A stretch of 64,000 bases of DNA, taken from assembly GCF_000720325.1 (NCBI RefSeq), contig NZ_JOJM01000001.1, positions 62,001 through 126,000 of the forward strand, given 5' to 3'. The notes under the pieces are model-generated. The model saw only the letters and a program-made list of their open reading frames with translations, was not told the DNA's origin and did not search any database. Position 1 is the first letter of the stretch; each line of letters starts with the position of its first letter. The position numbers and the translations under genes were made by a program. This document shows positions 42,782 to 51,635 of this stretch, piece after piece. Origin of the DNA: Streptomyces sp. NRRL B-1347 (GTDB lineage Bacteria > Actinomycetota > Actinomycetes > Streptomycetales > Streptomycetaceae).

Positions 42782-43780
42782 GTGGATTTCGGACTCGTCC
42801 TGCAGACCGACCCGCCCGCGTCCGAGGTCGTCGGCCTGATGCGGCGCGCCGAACAGAACGGCTTCCGCTACGGCTGGACCTTCGACTCGGCCGTCCTGTG
42901 GCAGGAACCCTTCGTGGTCTACAGCCAGATCCTGGAGCACACCCAGGAGCTGATCGTCGGCCCGATGGTCACCAATCCGGGCACCCGCACCCCGGAGGTC
43001 ACCGCCTCCACCTTCGCCACGCTCAACGCCATGTTCGGCAACCGCACCGTGTGCGGCATCGGCCGCGGCGACTCCGCGATGCGCGTCGCGGGCCGCAAGC
43101 CCAACACGCTGGCCCGGCTCGGCGAGGCCATCGAGGTCATCCGCGACCTCGCCGAGGGCCGCGAGGCCGACGTCGGCGGCCAGACCCTGCGCATCCCGTG
43201 GATCAAGAACGGCAAGCTCCCCATGTGGATGGCCGCGTACGGCCCGAAGGCGCTCGCGCTCACCGGGCAGAAGGCCGACGGCTTCATCCTCCAGCTCGCC
43301 GACCCCTACCTCACCGAGTGGATGGTCAAGGCCGTGCGGGACGCGGCCGCGGCCGCCGGACGCGACCCCTCCGCCGTGAAGATCTGCGTGGCCGCGCCCG
43401 CGTACGTCAGCGCCGACCTGGCGCACGCGCGCGAGCAGTGCCGCTGGTTCGGCGGCATGGTCGGCAACCACGTCGCCGACCTCGTGGCCAAGTACGGCGA
43501 GCACTCCTCGATGGTCCCCGAGGCCCTCACCGCGTACATCAAGGAGCGCGAGGGCTACGACTACGCCCACCACGGACGGGCCGGGAACCCCGACACCGGC
43601 TTCGTGCCCGACGAGATCGTCGACCGCTTCTGCCTGGTCGGACCCGCCGCCGCGCACATCGAGAAGCTGCGCGCCCTCAAGGACCTCGGCGTCGACCAGT
43701 TCGCCCTGTACGCCATGCACGACGCCCGCGAGGACGTCATCGACGCCTATGGCGCGGAGGTCATCCCGGCGCTGACCTGA
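42782..43780 (+). CDS. F420-dependent LLM-class flavin oxidoreductase (TIGR03842-like)
   Basis: A 332-residue luciferase-like monooxygenase-fold enzyme beginning VDFGLVLQTDPPASEVVGLM at a GTG with GGAGG upstream. It contains WTFDSAVLWQEPFVVYSQIL, GPMVTNPGTRTPEVTASTFA, GIGRGDSAMRVAGRKP and MWMAAYGPKALALTGQKADG, matching coenzyme-F420 or FMN-binding LLM proteins often found next to hydantoinases. It lies 11 bases after hydA. Because no ordinary dihydropyrimidine dehydrogenase gene is present, it could perform the initial ring reduction or an alternative oxidative step; this is inference. Confidence 0.88.
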   Translation: MDFGLVLQTDPPASEVVGLMRRAEQNGFRYGWTFDSAVLWQEPFVVYSQILEHTQELIVGPMVTNPGTRTPEVTASTFATLNAMFGNRTVCGIGRGDSAMRVAGRKPNTLARLGEAIEVIRDLAEGREADVGGQTLRIPWIKNGKLPMWMAAYGPKALALTGQKADGFILQLADPYLTEWMVKAVRDAAAAAGRDPSAVKICVAAPAYVSADLAHAREQCRWFGGMVGNHVADLVAKYGEHSSMVPEALTAYIKEREGYDYAHHGRAGNPDTGFVPDEIVDRFCLVGPAAAHIEKLRALKDLGVDQFALYAMHDAREDVIDAYGAEVIPALT

Positions 43781-43865
43781 CCCCCGGCCCCGCCCGCCCC
43801 ACCGCGCCGGTCGGCCCCCGTACGGCCCCCCTGGTTCCCGCCGTCCTCCAGCGAAGGGCCCGCCC

Positions 43866-45419
43866 GTGACCGACACCGTGCCCGCGGGGCCGCCGCCCGC
43901 CGAATCCCCGTCCCAGACCACCGCCGCCGACGGCCGCGTCGAGCTGTCGCCCGGCGCCTATCCGCACGACAGCCGCTTCGCCAACGACGACCTCAGACCC
44001 GTCCCGCTCGCCGAACGCCACTGGTCCACCTACAACTTCGCGGCCCTGTGGGTGGGCATGGCCCACAACATCCCCTCCTGGACGCTCGCCTCCGGCCTGG
44101 TGGCGTTCGGCATGGACTGGAAGCAGGCCGTGTTCACGATCGCGCTCGCCAACGTGATCGTGCTGCTCCCGATGCTGCTCACCGGGCACGCCGGGCCCAA
44201 GTACGGCATCCCCTTCCCGGTGCTCGCCCGCGCCTCCTTCGGGCTGCGCGGCGCCAATCTGCCCGCCCTGGTGCGGGCGGCGGTGGCCTGCGGCTGGTTC
44301 GGCATCCAGACGTGGATCGGCGGCCAGGGCGTCTTCGTGCTGCTCGACCGGGTCTTCGACGGCGGCTGGAGCGACGCCTCGCACATCGGCGGCCATCCCT
44401 GGCCGCTGTGGCTGTGCTTCCTGGCGTTCTGGGCGCTGCAACTCGCCATCATCCACCGGGGCATGGAGACGCTGCGCCGCTTCGAGAACTGGGCGGCGCC
44501 GTTCGTGCTCGTCGGCGCGGTGGTGCTCCTCGTGTGGATCTCCGACAAGGCGGGCGGGCTCGGGCCGCTCCTGGACCGGCCGTCGAAGCTGGGCTGGGGC
44601 GCCGACTTCTGGCCGGTGTTCTTCCCCGCCCTCATGGGCATGATCGGCTTCTGGTCGACGCTCTCCCTGAACATCCCGGACTTCACGCGCTTCGGGAAGG
44701 GACAGCGGGCCCAGGTGTGGGGCCAGACCCTCGGCCTGCCCACCACGATGACGGCCTTCGCGCTGCTGTCCGTCCTGGTCACCTCCGGCTCGGAGGCGGT
44801 CTACGGAGAGCCGATCTGGGAGCCGGTGGACCTCGCCGCCAAGGCGGACAACGTCTTCGGGCTGCTCTTCGCCCTGGTCACGGTCCTGGTCGCGACGGTC
44901 TCCGTGAACATCGCGGCGAACGTCGTCTCGCCCGCGTACGACCTCGCGAACCTCGCGCCCAAGCTCATCACCTTCCGTACGGGCGCACTCGTCACCGGGG
45001 TCGTCGGCGTGCTCATCTTCCCGTGGAAGCTCATCGAGACACCGGAGTTGTACATCTTCGTCTGGCTCGGCGTGGTCGGCGGGCTCCTCGGCACGGTCGC
45101 CGGAGTCCTCATCGCCGACTACTGGGTGATCCGCCGCACCCGGCTCGCACTCGCCGAGCTGTACCGGCCCGAGGGCCGCTACTGGTACGCGCGCGGCTGG
45201 AACTGGCGGGCCGTGGCGGCCTTCGCGACGGGCGGGCTCCTCGCGGTGGGCGGCTCGCACTCCGACCCGGGCAAGGGGCCGTTCCCCGAGGACGGCCTGA
45301 TCCCCTTCCTGGAGCCGCTGGCCGACTACGGGTGGGCCGTGGGGCTCGGGGCGGCCTTCGCGGTGTACCTGGCGCTGATGTGGCCTGCGCGGGAACGGGA
45401 GTTGCGAGGCCTGGCATGA
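43866..45419 (+). CDS. NCS1-family nucleobase/hydantoin:cation symporter
   Basis: A 517-residue, 12-helix transporter of the NCS1 family (Mhp1, allantoin, cytosine and uracil permeases). It has the family start LSPGAYPHDSRFANDDLRPV, then the helix 1 text YNFAALWVGMAHNIPSWTLA, and GIPFPVLARASFGLRGANLP, FGIQTWIGGQ, and SLNIPDFTRFGKGQ, where the Trp and Asn positions stack the nucleobase in known structures. It brings in uracil, thymine, allantoin or hydantoins with sodium or protons for the enzymes upstream. GTG start, 85 bp after the LLM gene; it closes the operon. Confidence 0.93.
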   Translation: MTDTVPAGPPPAESPSQTTAADGRVELSPGAYPHDSRFANDDLRPVPLAERHWSTYNFAALWVGMAHNIPSWTLASGLVAFGMDWKQAVFTIALANVIVLLPMLLTGHAGPKYGIPFPVLARASFGLRGANLPALVRAAVACGWFGIQTWIGGQGVFVLLDRVFDGGWSDASHIGGHPWPLWLCFLAFWALQLAIIHRGMETLRRFENWAAPFVLVGAVVLLVWISDKAGGLGPLLDRPSKLGWGADFWPVFFPALMGMIGFWSTLSLNIPDFTRFGKGQRAQVWGQTLGLPTTMTAFALLSVLVTSGSEAVYGEPIWEPVDLAAKADNVFGLLFALVTVLVATVSVNIAANVVSPAYDLANLAPKLITFRTGALVTGVVGVLIFPWKLIETPELYIFVWLGVVGGLLGTVAGVLIADYWVIRRTRLALAELYRPEGRYWYARGWNWRAVAAFATGGLLAVGGSHSDPGKGPFPEDGLIPFLEPLADYGWAVGLGAAFAVYLALMWPARERELRGLA

Positions 45420-45426
45420 TGCGGGC

Positions 45427-46173
45427 ATGAGCCGCATACCCTCGGGGCGGGCCGTCGCCGTGCTCGGTGCCGCCGTCGCCCTGCTCGTCGCCGGCTGCGG
45501 GCAGGACGGTCAGGACCGGCACGCCGGGGACGGGCGGGGCGAGGGAAGCGGCGCCGGGGCAGGAGTGCCGTCGCCCCTGGTCACCCCCGAGACGCTGGAC
45601 CCCGACACCTTCCCGCAGTACGGAGCGGAGCCGTCCGGGCCGCCGCAGCCGTCCCGGGACTGCGCGGGGCGGACCGGCACCCTGCTCGAACCGGGCCCCG
45701 TCGACAGCGCGATGGGCCTGCGGGCGATGACGCTGTGGCTCACCCACTGCGGCACCGGCACGTACCGCGTCGACGGTTACCCGACGCTCCAGGTGCTCGA
45801 CGAGGACGGCACCCCCTTCGACGTCCACAGCCTCCGGGGCGCGGAGCCCATCACGACCGGCGTGCGGGACCCCGGGCCGCACCCGGTGACGCTCCGCCAC
45901 GGCGAGTCGGCGACCGCGGGCGTGGTCTGGCGCAACACCTACGCCAACACCACCGAGGACCCCGTCAACGGCACCCGGCTCCAGGTGCTGCCCGCCCCCG
46001 GCAGGCCCGCGCGGACCGTCGCCCCCGACGGCGGGATCGACCTCGGCAGCACGGGCCGCATCGGCGCGACGGCGTGGCGTAAGGCCCCGACGACCGAGCC
46101 AGGCGCGGCGCGGCCCACAGGACCTCCGACTTCGCGGCCTACGGCACCCGCGCCGTCCACTCCGGCGAGCTGA
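45427..46173 (+). CDS. DUF4232 lipoprotein
   Basis: A 248-residue lipoprotein with lipobox LVAGC at the end of a short signal. A low-complexity Gly/Pro linker is followed by a DUF4232 domain at about residues 85-225: LEPGPVDSAMGLRAMTLWLT, HCGTGTYRVDGYPTLQVLDE, and GATAWRK, the normal family end. The two cysteines (DCAG, THCG) probably form a disulfide. The last 25 residues (APTTEPGAARPTG onward) are low-complexity and read into the 3' end of the convergent lipoate ligase gene (35-bp overlap). Function of DUF4232 is unknown. Confidence 0.85.
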   Translation: MSRIPSGRAVAVLGAAVALLVAGCGQDGQDRHAGDGRGEGSGAGAGVPSPLVTPETLDPDTFPQYGAEPSGPPQPSRDCAGRTGTLLEPGPVDSAMGLRAMTLWLTHCGTGTYRVDGYPTLQVLDEDGTPFDVHSLRGAEPITTGVRDPGPHPVTLRHGESATAGVVWRNTYANTTEDPVNGTRLQVLPAPGRPARTVAPDGGIDLGSTGRIGATAWRKAPTTEPGAARPTGPPTSRPTAPAPSTPAS

Positions 46174-47203
46174 ACTTCGTCCGCGCGAGCTCCTGGGCGC
46201 GGGCCAGCTCCCCTTCGCCGACCTTGCCCGCCGTCAGGCCGTACCGCCCGCGGAAGGAGTCGACCATCCGCTCGATGACGGCCTCGCGCGGAAGGCCGGT
46301 CTGGCGGCGCAGCGGGTCCACGCGCTTCTTGGCGCTCTTCGTGCCCTTGTCGGAGAGCTTCTCGCGGCCGATGCGCAGGACTTCGAGCATCTTGTCGGCG
46401 TCGATGTCGTAGGCCATGGTCACGTGGTGCAGGACCGCGCCCGGGCCGCCGTCGGGGCCGACCATCCGCTTCTGCGCGGCGCCCGCGATCTTCCCGGCGT
46501 CCGTGGCGATGTCGTTCAGCGGCTGGTACCAGGCCTTGACGCCCATGTCGCCGAGCGCGCCGAGCACCCAGTCGTCGAGGTAGGCGTAGCTGTCCTGGAA
46601 CGACAGGCCCTGCACGAGGGCGTCCGGCACGGACAGCGAGTACGTGATGGTGTTGCCCGGCTCCACGAACATCGCGCCGCCGCCGGAGATCCGCCGCACC
46701 ACCTCGATGCCGTGCCGGGCCGCGCCCTCGGGGTCCACCTCGTTGCGCAGCGACTGGAAGCTGCCGATGATCACCGAAGGGGCGCCCCACTCCCACACGC
46801 GCAGCGTCGGCGGCCTGCGCCCGGCCGCGACCTCCTCGGTGATGACCTGGTCGAGCGCCATGTGCAGCGCGGGCTGTTGCGGGCCCTCGTGGACGAGCTG
46901 CCAGTCGTAGTCCGTCCAGTCCGTGGCGTGCGCGAGGGCCCGCCGCACGGCGATCGCGACCCCCTCCGCCGTCAGCCCGTACATGACGGTCCCCGCGGGC
47001 AACGCCGCCTCCACGCGCGCGGCGAGCCCGACGGCGTCCGTGTCGGCGGGAGCACCCTCCAACGCCGCGTCGATGGCGAGGATCGCCTCATCGGGCTCAA
47101 GAAAGAAGTCCCCAGCCACCCGCACCCACCGCAGCCGACCGTCCTCGACGTCCAGGTCCACCACGACGAGCTTGCCGCCAGGGACCTTGTACTCGCCGTG
47201 CAC
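46139..47203 (-). CDS. lplA: Lipoate-protein ligase A with N-terminal accessory domain
   Basis: A 354-residue protein from a GTG with AGGAGG upstream. The catalytic BPL_LplA domain lies at about residues 100-300: HMALDQVITEEVAAGRRPPT, VIIGSFQSLRNEVD, RRISGGGAMFVEPGNTITY, and the adenylation Lys in DIATDAGKIAGAAQKR. The first 90 residues (YKVPGGKLVVVDLDVEDGRL, FFLEPDEAILAID) look like the accessory domain found at the C-terminus of E. coli LplA, so the order appears permuted. It attaches lipoate to E2 or glycine-cleavage H proteins using ATP. Confidence 0.9.
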   Translation of the reverse strand: MHGEYKVPGGKLVVVDLDVEDGRLRWVRVAGDFFLEPDEAILAIDAALEGAPADTDAVGLAARVEAALPAGTVMYGLTAEGVAIAVRRALAHATDWTDYDWQLVHEGPQQPALHMALDQVITEEVAAGRRPPTLRVWEWGAPSVIIGSFQSLRNEVDPEGAARHGIEVVRRISGGGAMFVEPGNTITYSLSVPDALVQGLSFQDSYAYLDDWVLGALGDMGVKAWYQPLNDIATDAGKIAGAAQKRMVGPDGGPGAVLHHVTMAYDIDADKMLEVLRIGREKLSDKGTKSAKKRVDPLRRQTGLPREAVIERMVDSFRGRYGLTAGKVGEGELARAQELARTKFSSPEWTARVP

Positions 47204-47311
47204 CGCGATCCTCCTGTTGTCCGCTGCTGTCCGGAACCCGCCCGGAAAGTCCCTCTACGCTAACCCAGCACCCCTGTGGCGAGAGGCGACCCCGGCGTTA
47301 GCCTGCCGGGC

Positions 47312-49135
47312 ATGTTCACGTCGCGTCCTACTCTTCAGGGCACTTTCGGCATGGTGTCCTCCACGCACTGGCTCGCCTCGCAGTCCGCGATGGCTGTTCT
47401 GGAGGACGGGGGGAACGCCTATGACGCCGCTGTCGCCGCGGGGTTCGTGCTGCATGTCGTCGAGCCGCATCTGAACGGGCCCGCGGGGGAGGTGCCGATC
47501 ATCCTGGCGCCCGCGGGCGGGCCCGTGCGGGTGCTGTGCGGGCAAGGCGTCGCGCCCGCCGGGGCGACCGTCGCGCACTACCGGGACGGGCTCGGCCTGG
47601 ACCTGGTGCCCGGCACCGGGCCGCTGGCCGCCGCCGTGCCCGGCGCGTTCGACGCGTGGATGCTGCTGCTGCGGGACCACGGGACGAAGCGCATCGGAGA
47701 GGTCCTCGCCCACGCCATCGGGTACGCGGAGGACGGGCATCCGCCGGTGGAGCGGGTCGGGCAGACCGTGGAGGCCGTACGGGAGCTGTTCGAGACGGAG
47801 TGGGCGTCGTCGGCGGAGGTGTACCTGCCGGGCGGTATCGCGCCCACCCCGGGGGAGCTGTTCCGCAACCCCTGCCTCGCCGCCACCTGGCGGCGCCTCG
47901 TCGCCGAGGCCGAGGCGGCGGGCGGCACCGACCGCGTCGCGCAGATCGAGGCGGCCCGCGAGGTGTGGCGGTCCGGCTTCATCGCCGAGGCCCTGGTGCG
48001 CCAGGCCGCGCGCCCCACCCTGGACACCAGCGGCGAGCGGCACGCGGGCACCCTCACGGCCGCTGACCTCGCCGCCTGGTCGGCGACGTACGAGGACCCC
48101 GTGACGTACGACTGGCGGGGCTGGACGCTGTGCAAGGCCGGACCCTGGAGCCAGGGCCCGGCCTTCCTCCAGCAACTCGCCCTGCTGCCCGACGAACTGC
48201 CCGCGTACGGCTCGGCCGACTACGTGCACCTGCTCGTCGAGGGCTGCAAGCTCGCCATGGCGGACCGCGAGGCCTGGTACGGCGACGCCGCCGACGTCCC
48301 CCTCGACGAGCTGCTCTCCGCCCCCTACAACGCCGAGCGGCGGTCCCTGATCGGGGCCGAGGCCTCCCACGAGCTGCGGCCCGGGACGCCGGGCGGGCGG
48401 AAGGCGGAACTGTCCGCCCGCGCGCGGGCGGTCGCCTCCGGCGCGTCCGCGTACGACCCGCAGGGCATCCTGGCGGGCACCGGCGCCGCCGCAGGCGCGG
48501 GGGAGCCGACCGTCGCCCGGAACGGCGCCACCCGGGGCGACACCTGCCACCTGGACGTCGTCGACCGCTGGGGCAACATGGTCGCGGCCACGCCCTCCGG
48601 CGGCTGGCTCCAGGCCAACCCCGTCGTGCCCGAGCTCGGCTTCCCGCTCGGCACCCGGCTGCAGATGGCCTGGCTGGAGGAGGGCCTGCCCAACTCGCTG
48701 GCCCCGGGCCGCCGCCCCCGCACCACCCTGACGCCGTCCCTCGCGCTCAAGGACGGCGTGCCGGTCATGGCCTTCGGCACGCCCGGCGGCGACCAGCAGG
48801 ACCAGTGGCAGGTGCACTTCTTCCTGTCCGTCGCGCTCCGCCCCGCCGTGCGCGGCGGCCTCGACCTCCAGGGCGCCATCGACGCCCCGAACTGGCACAA
48901 CGACTCCTTCCCCGGCTCGTTCTACCCGCGCGGGATGCGGCCCGGCAGCCTCACCGTGGAGTCCGGCACGGACCCGGCCGTCATCGAGGAGCTGCGCGTA
49001 CGCGGGCACGACGTGACCGTGGCGGAGCCGTGGTCGGAGGGGCGGCTGTGCGCGGTGGCGCGGGACCCGCGCACCGGGGTGCTCTCGGCGGCCGCGAACC
49101 CCCGCGGGATGCAGGGGTATGCCGTGGGGCGGTGA
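47312..49135 (+). CDS. Gamma-glutamyltransferase family protein, cytoplasmic type
   Basis: A 607-residue Ntn-hydrolase homologue without a signal peptide, beginning MFTSRPTLQGTFGMVSSTHW. Shared GGT text includes SAMAVLEDGGNAYDAAVAAG, PGAFDAWMLLLRDHG, the presumed autoprocessing site RGDTCHLDVVDRWGNMVA with nucleophile Thr411, GWLQANPVVPELGFPLGT, PRTTLTPSLALKDG and FGTPGGDQQDQWQ. It belongs to the branch near cephalosporin acylase/oxamate carbamoyltransferase-like GGTs rather than to secreted glutathione GGT such as the one at 32548. Substrate unknown; a cytosolic gamma-glutamyl or acyl amidase role is likely. Confidence 0.88.
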   Translation: MFTSRPTLQGTFGMVSSTHWLASQSAMAVLEDGGNAYDAAVAAGFVLHVVEPHLNGPAGEVPIILAPAGGPVRVLCGQGVAPAGATVAHYRDGLGLDLVPGTGPLAAAVPGAFDAWMLLLRDHGTKRIGEVLAHAIGYAEDGHPPVERVGQTVEAVRELFETEWASSAEVYLPGGIAPTPGELFRNPCLAATWRRLVAEAEAAGGTDRVAQIEAAREVWRSGFIAEALVRQAARPTLDTSGERHAGTLTAADLAAWSATYEDPVTYDWRGWTLCKAGPWSQGPAFLQQLALLPDELPAYGSADYVHLLVEGCKLAMADREAWYGDAADVPLDELLSAPYNAERRSLIGAEASHELRPGTPGGRKAELSARARAVASGASAYDPQGILAGTGAAAGAGEPTVARNGATRGDTCHLDVVDRWGNMVAATPSGGWLQANPVVPELGFPLGTRLQMAWLEEGLPNSLAPGRRPRTTLTPSLALKDGVPVMAFGTPGGDQQDQWQVHFFLSVALRPAVRGGLDLQGAIDAPNWHNDSFPGSFYPRGMRPGSLTVESGTDPAVIEELRVRGHDVTVAEPWSEGRLCAVARDPRTGVLSAAANPRGMQGYAVGR

Positions 49136-49179
49136 GGTATGCCCCCTCTGTGGCCCCATGGCGGCCTGGCGGCGGTCGA

Positions 49180-49208
49180 TTTCATCCTGATTCCACCCTT
49201 TGTTCACC
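49180..49208 (+). promoter_or_regulatory. PHO-box-like direct repeats
   Basis: Three heptamers with an exact 11-base period, TTTCATC (49180), TTCCACC (49191) and GTTCACC (49202), resemble the PhoP box GTTCACC-n4-GTTCACC of Streptomyces; the third is a perfect match and the other two match 5 of 7. They lie 43-71 bases before the inositol-monophosphatase-family gene. Confidence 0.5.
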
Positions 49209-49250
49209 CCCTCCGCACGGGATGTCAGTGGCGCGTGCTCTCATGGAGGC

Positions 49251-50105
49251 ATGATCGAAACGCAGGAAATCAAGGAAAGCATCGACGACTTTCTCGCACG
49301 TCAGGCCGCCGACGTGGAGCGCGTGATCCGCGAGGCCGCCGCAGCGGAGATCACCCCGCGGTTCCGGCAGCTCGCCGAGGACGACGTCGTCCAGAAGAGC
49401 GGCCCGCACGACCTGGTGACCGTCGCCGACCGCAGGGCGGAGGAGTTCCTCACCCGCGAGCTCACGGCGCTCCTGCCCGGCTCGGTCGTCGTCGGCGAGG
49501 AGGCGGTGCACGCCGACCCGGCGAGGTACGACGCGATATCCGAGAGCGCCCCGGTGTGGATCGTCGATCCCGTCGACGGGACACGCCAGTTCGTGCACGG
49601 CGACCCCGGCTTCTGCACCCTCGTCGCCCTCGCCCTGGACGGCGTCGTGCTGGCCTCCTGGACGTACGCCCCGGCGCTCGACGAGTGCGCCGTGGCCGTC
49701 CGCGGCAGGGGCGCGACGCTGAACGGCGCGCCGCTGAGCACCGGGACCCCCGAGCCCGGCCGCGACCTCACCGTCGCCACCTCCCACCCGGACTTCACGA
49801 CGGACGACCAGAAGCGCGCCCTCCTCGGCGTGTTCACCGACGGCTTCACGCCCCGCCCCTGCGGCTCCGCGGGCCTGGAGTACCTGGCGGTGGCGCGCGG
49901 CGAGCTCGACGCCGTCGCGTTCAGCTGGGAGCTGGCCTGGGACCACGCGGCGGGCCTGCTCCTGGTCGAGGAGGCGGGCGGGGCCCACCTCACGCTCGAG
50001 GGCGTGCCCTTCGCCATCACCGGGGGCAACGCCCTGCCGTTCACGGCCGCACGGGACGAGGCGACGGCCCGCCGGGTCGCGGACGCGCTGGTGGCCGGGG
50101 CCTGA
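49251..50105 (+). CDS. Inositol monophosphatase family phosphatase
   Basis: A 284-residue lithium-sensitive-type sugar phosphatase: VVGEEAVHADP (metal Glu), WIVDPVDGTRQFVHG (the DPxDGT signature), and WELAWDHAAGLLLVEEAGG (the WDxAAG signature). It hydrolyses inositol phosphates or related sugar or histidinol phosphates with magnesium in the cytoplasm. The ATG at 49251 is only one base after GGAGG, which is unusually close, so either the start is leaderless or it lies elsewhere. PHO-box-like repeats upstream suggest phosphate control. Confidence 0.9.
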   Translation: MIETQEIKESIDDFLARQAADVERVIREAAAAEITPRFRQLAEDDVVQKSGPHDLVTVADRRAEEFLTRELTALLPGSVVVGEEAVHADPARYDAISESAPVWIVDPVDGTRQFVHGDPGFCTLVALALDGVVLASWTYAPALDECAVAVRGRGATLNGAPLSTGTPEPGRDLTVATSHPDFTTDDQKRALLGVFTDGFTPRPCGSAGLEYLAVARGELDAVAFSWELAWDHAAGLLLVEEAGGAHLTLEGVPFAITGGNALPFTAARDEATARRVADALVAGA

Positions 50106-50204
50106 CCGCCCCGCCGCTGCCGCCGGTGCCCGCGACCGGGTTCCCGCCGGTCCTCCGGCATATCCTGTGCGGCACTGGCCACCGGCTGACGAAGGAGTCC
50201 GAAG

Positions 50205-51635
50205 GTGCCGTCGATGCTCGATGCCGTCGTCGTGGGAGCGGGTCCGAACGGTCTGACCGCCGCCGCTGAGCTGGCCCGCCGCGGCCTCTCGGTGGCCGTC
50301 TTCGAGGCCGAGGGCACCATCGGCGGCGGCGCCCGCACCGAGGAGCTCACGCTGCCGGGCTTCCGGCACGACCCCTGCTCCGCCGCGCACCCCCTGGGCA
50401 TCAACTCCCCGGCGTTCCGCGCCCTCCCCCTGGAGCGGTACGGCCTGCGGTGGCTGCACGCCCCGCTGCCCATGGCCCACCCCTTCCCCGACGGCAGCGC
50501 CGCCGTGCTCGCGCGCTCCGTCTCCGAGACGGCCGCCTCCTTCGGCCCCCGCGACGCGGGCACGTACCGGCGCCTGGTCGCGCCCTTCCTGCCGCACTGG
50601 GACGCGCTGGTGCGGGACTTCATGGCCCTGCCGCTGACCGCCCTGCCCCGCGACCCCGTGCTGCTCGCCCGCTTCGGGCTCCAGGGCCTGCCGCCGTCGA
50701 CGTGGCTGCTCCGGCGGTTCAAGGACGAGAGGGCGCGCGCCCTGTTCGCCGGGCTCGTCGCCCATGTCATCGCGCCCCTCGGCGGCATCGCGACGACCGC
50801 CGTCGGCATGGTCTTCGCCCTCGCCGCCCACGCGCGCGGCTGGCCCGTCGCCCGCGGCGGCTCCCAGGCCATCTCCGATGCGCTCGCCGCGTACCTGAAG
50901 GACCTCGGCGGCGCCGTCCACACCGACTACGAGGTCAAGCGCCTGGACGACCTGCCGCCCGCGCGCGCGTACGTCTTCGACACCTCGCCCACCGCGCTCG
51001 CCCGCATCGCCGGACTCGGCCGCTACTACGACGGTTACCGGTACGGCGCCAGTGTCTTCAAGGTCGACTACGCCCTCGACGGCCCCGTGCCCTGGACCGC
51101 GGAGGCGCCCCGCCGGGCGGGCACCGTGCAGATCGGGGCCACCAGCCAGGAGATCGGCACCGCGCTGCGGGCCGCGTCGCGCGAGGACCGGGCCCCGGAC
51201 ACGCCCTTCCTCATCACCGTCCAGCCCGGCGTCGCCGACCCCACCCGCGCCCCCGAGGGCAAGCAGGTCTTCTGGGCGTACGGCCATGTGCCGAACGGCT
51301 GGCGGGGCGATCTGACGGACGCCGTCGAGCGGCAGCTGGAGCGCTTCGCGCCGGGCTTCCGCGACCGCGTCCTCGCCCGCGCCACCGCGGGCCCGCCCCA
51401 GCTCGCCACGCGCAACGCCAACTACGTGGGCGGCGACATCGCCTGCGGCGCCGCCAGCGGCCTGCAACTGCTCCTGCGGCCCCGGCTCACCGCGTTCCCG
51501 TACCGCACCCGGCACCCGGCCGTGTTCCTCTGCTCGTCCGCGACCCCGCCGGGGCCCGGCGTGCACGGCATGTCCGGGCACAACGCCGCGAAGGCCGTCT
51601 GGAAGCGGCTCAGGGAACAGGACGCGACCCGATGA
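50205..51635 (+). CDS. FAD-dependent oxidoreductase, phytoene desaturase-like
   Basis: A 476-residue flavoprotein. The GTG start is eight bases after AAGGAG. The FAD-binding Rossmann motif is [20 protein letters not shown], followed by [20 protein letters not shown], and the C-terminal FAD motif is [17 protein letters not shown]. This is the NAD(P)/FAD oxidoreductase branch near phytoene desaturases and amine oxidases (COG1233). No carotenoid genes are nearby, so the substrate is unknown. Its stop overlaps the macrodomain gene start (ATGA), indicating coupled expression. Confidence 0.88.
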   Translation: MPSMLDAVVVGAGPNGLTAAAELARRGLSVAVFEAEGTIGGGARTEELTLPGFRHDPCSAAHPLGINSPAFRALPLERYGLRWLHAPLPMAHPFPDGSAAVLARSVSETAASFGPRDAGTYRRLVAPFLPHWDALVRDFMALPLTALPRDPVLLARFGLQGLPPSTWLLRRFKDERARALFAGLVAHVIAPLGGIATTAVGMVFALAAHARGWPVARGGSQAISDALAAYLKDLGGAVHTDYEVKRLDDLPPARAYVFDTSPTALARIAGLGRYYDGYRYGASVFKVDYALDGPVPWTAEAPRRAGTVQIGATSQEIGTALRAASREDRAPDTPFLITVQPGVADPTRAPEGKQVFWAYGHVPNGWRGDLTDAVERQLERFAPGFRDRVLARATAGPPQLATRNANYVGGDIACGAASGLQLLLRPRLTAFPYRTRHPAVFLCSSATPPGPGVHGMSGHNAAKAVWKRLREQDATR

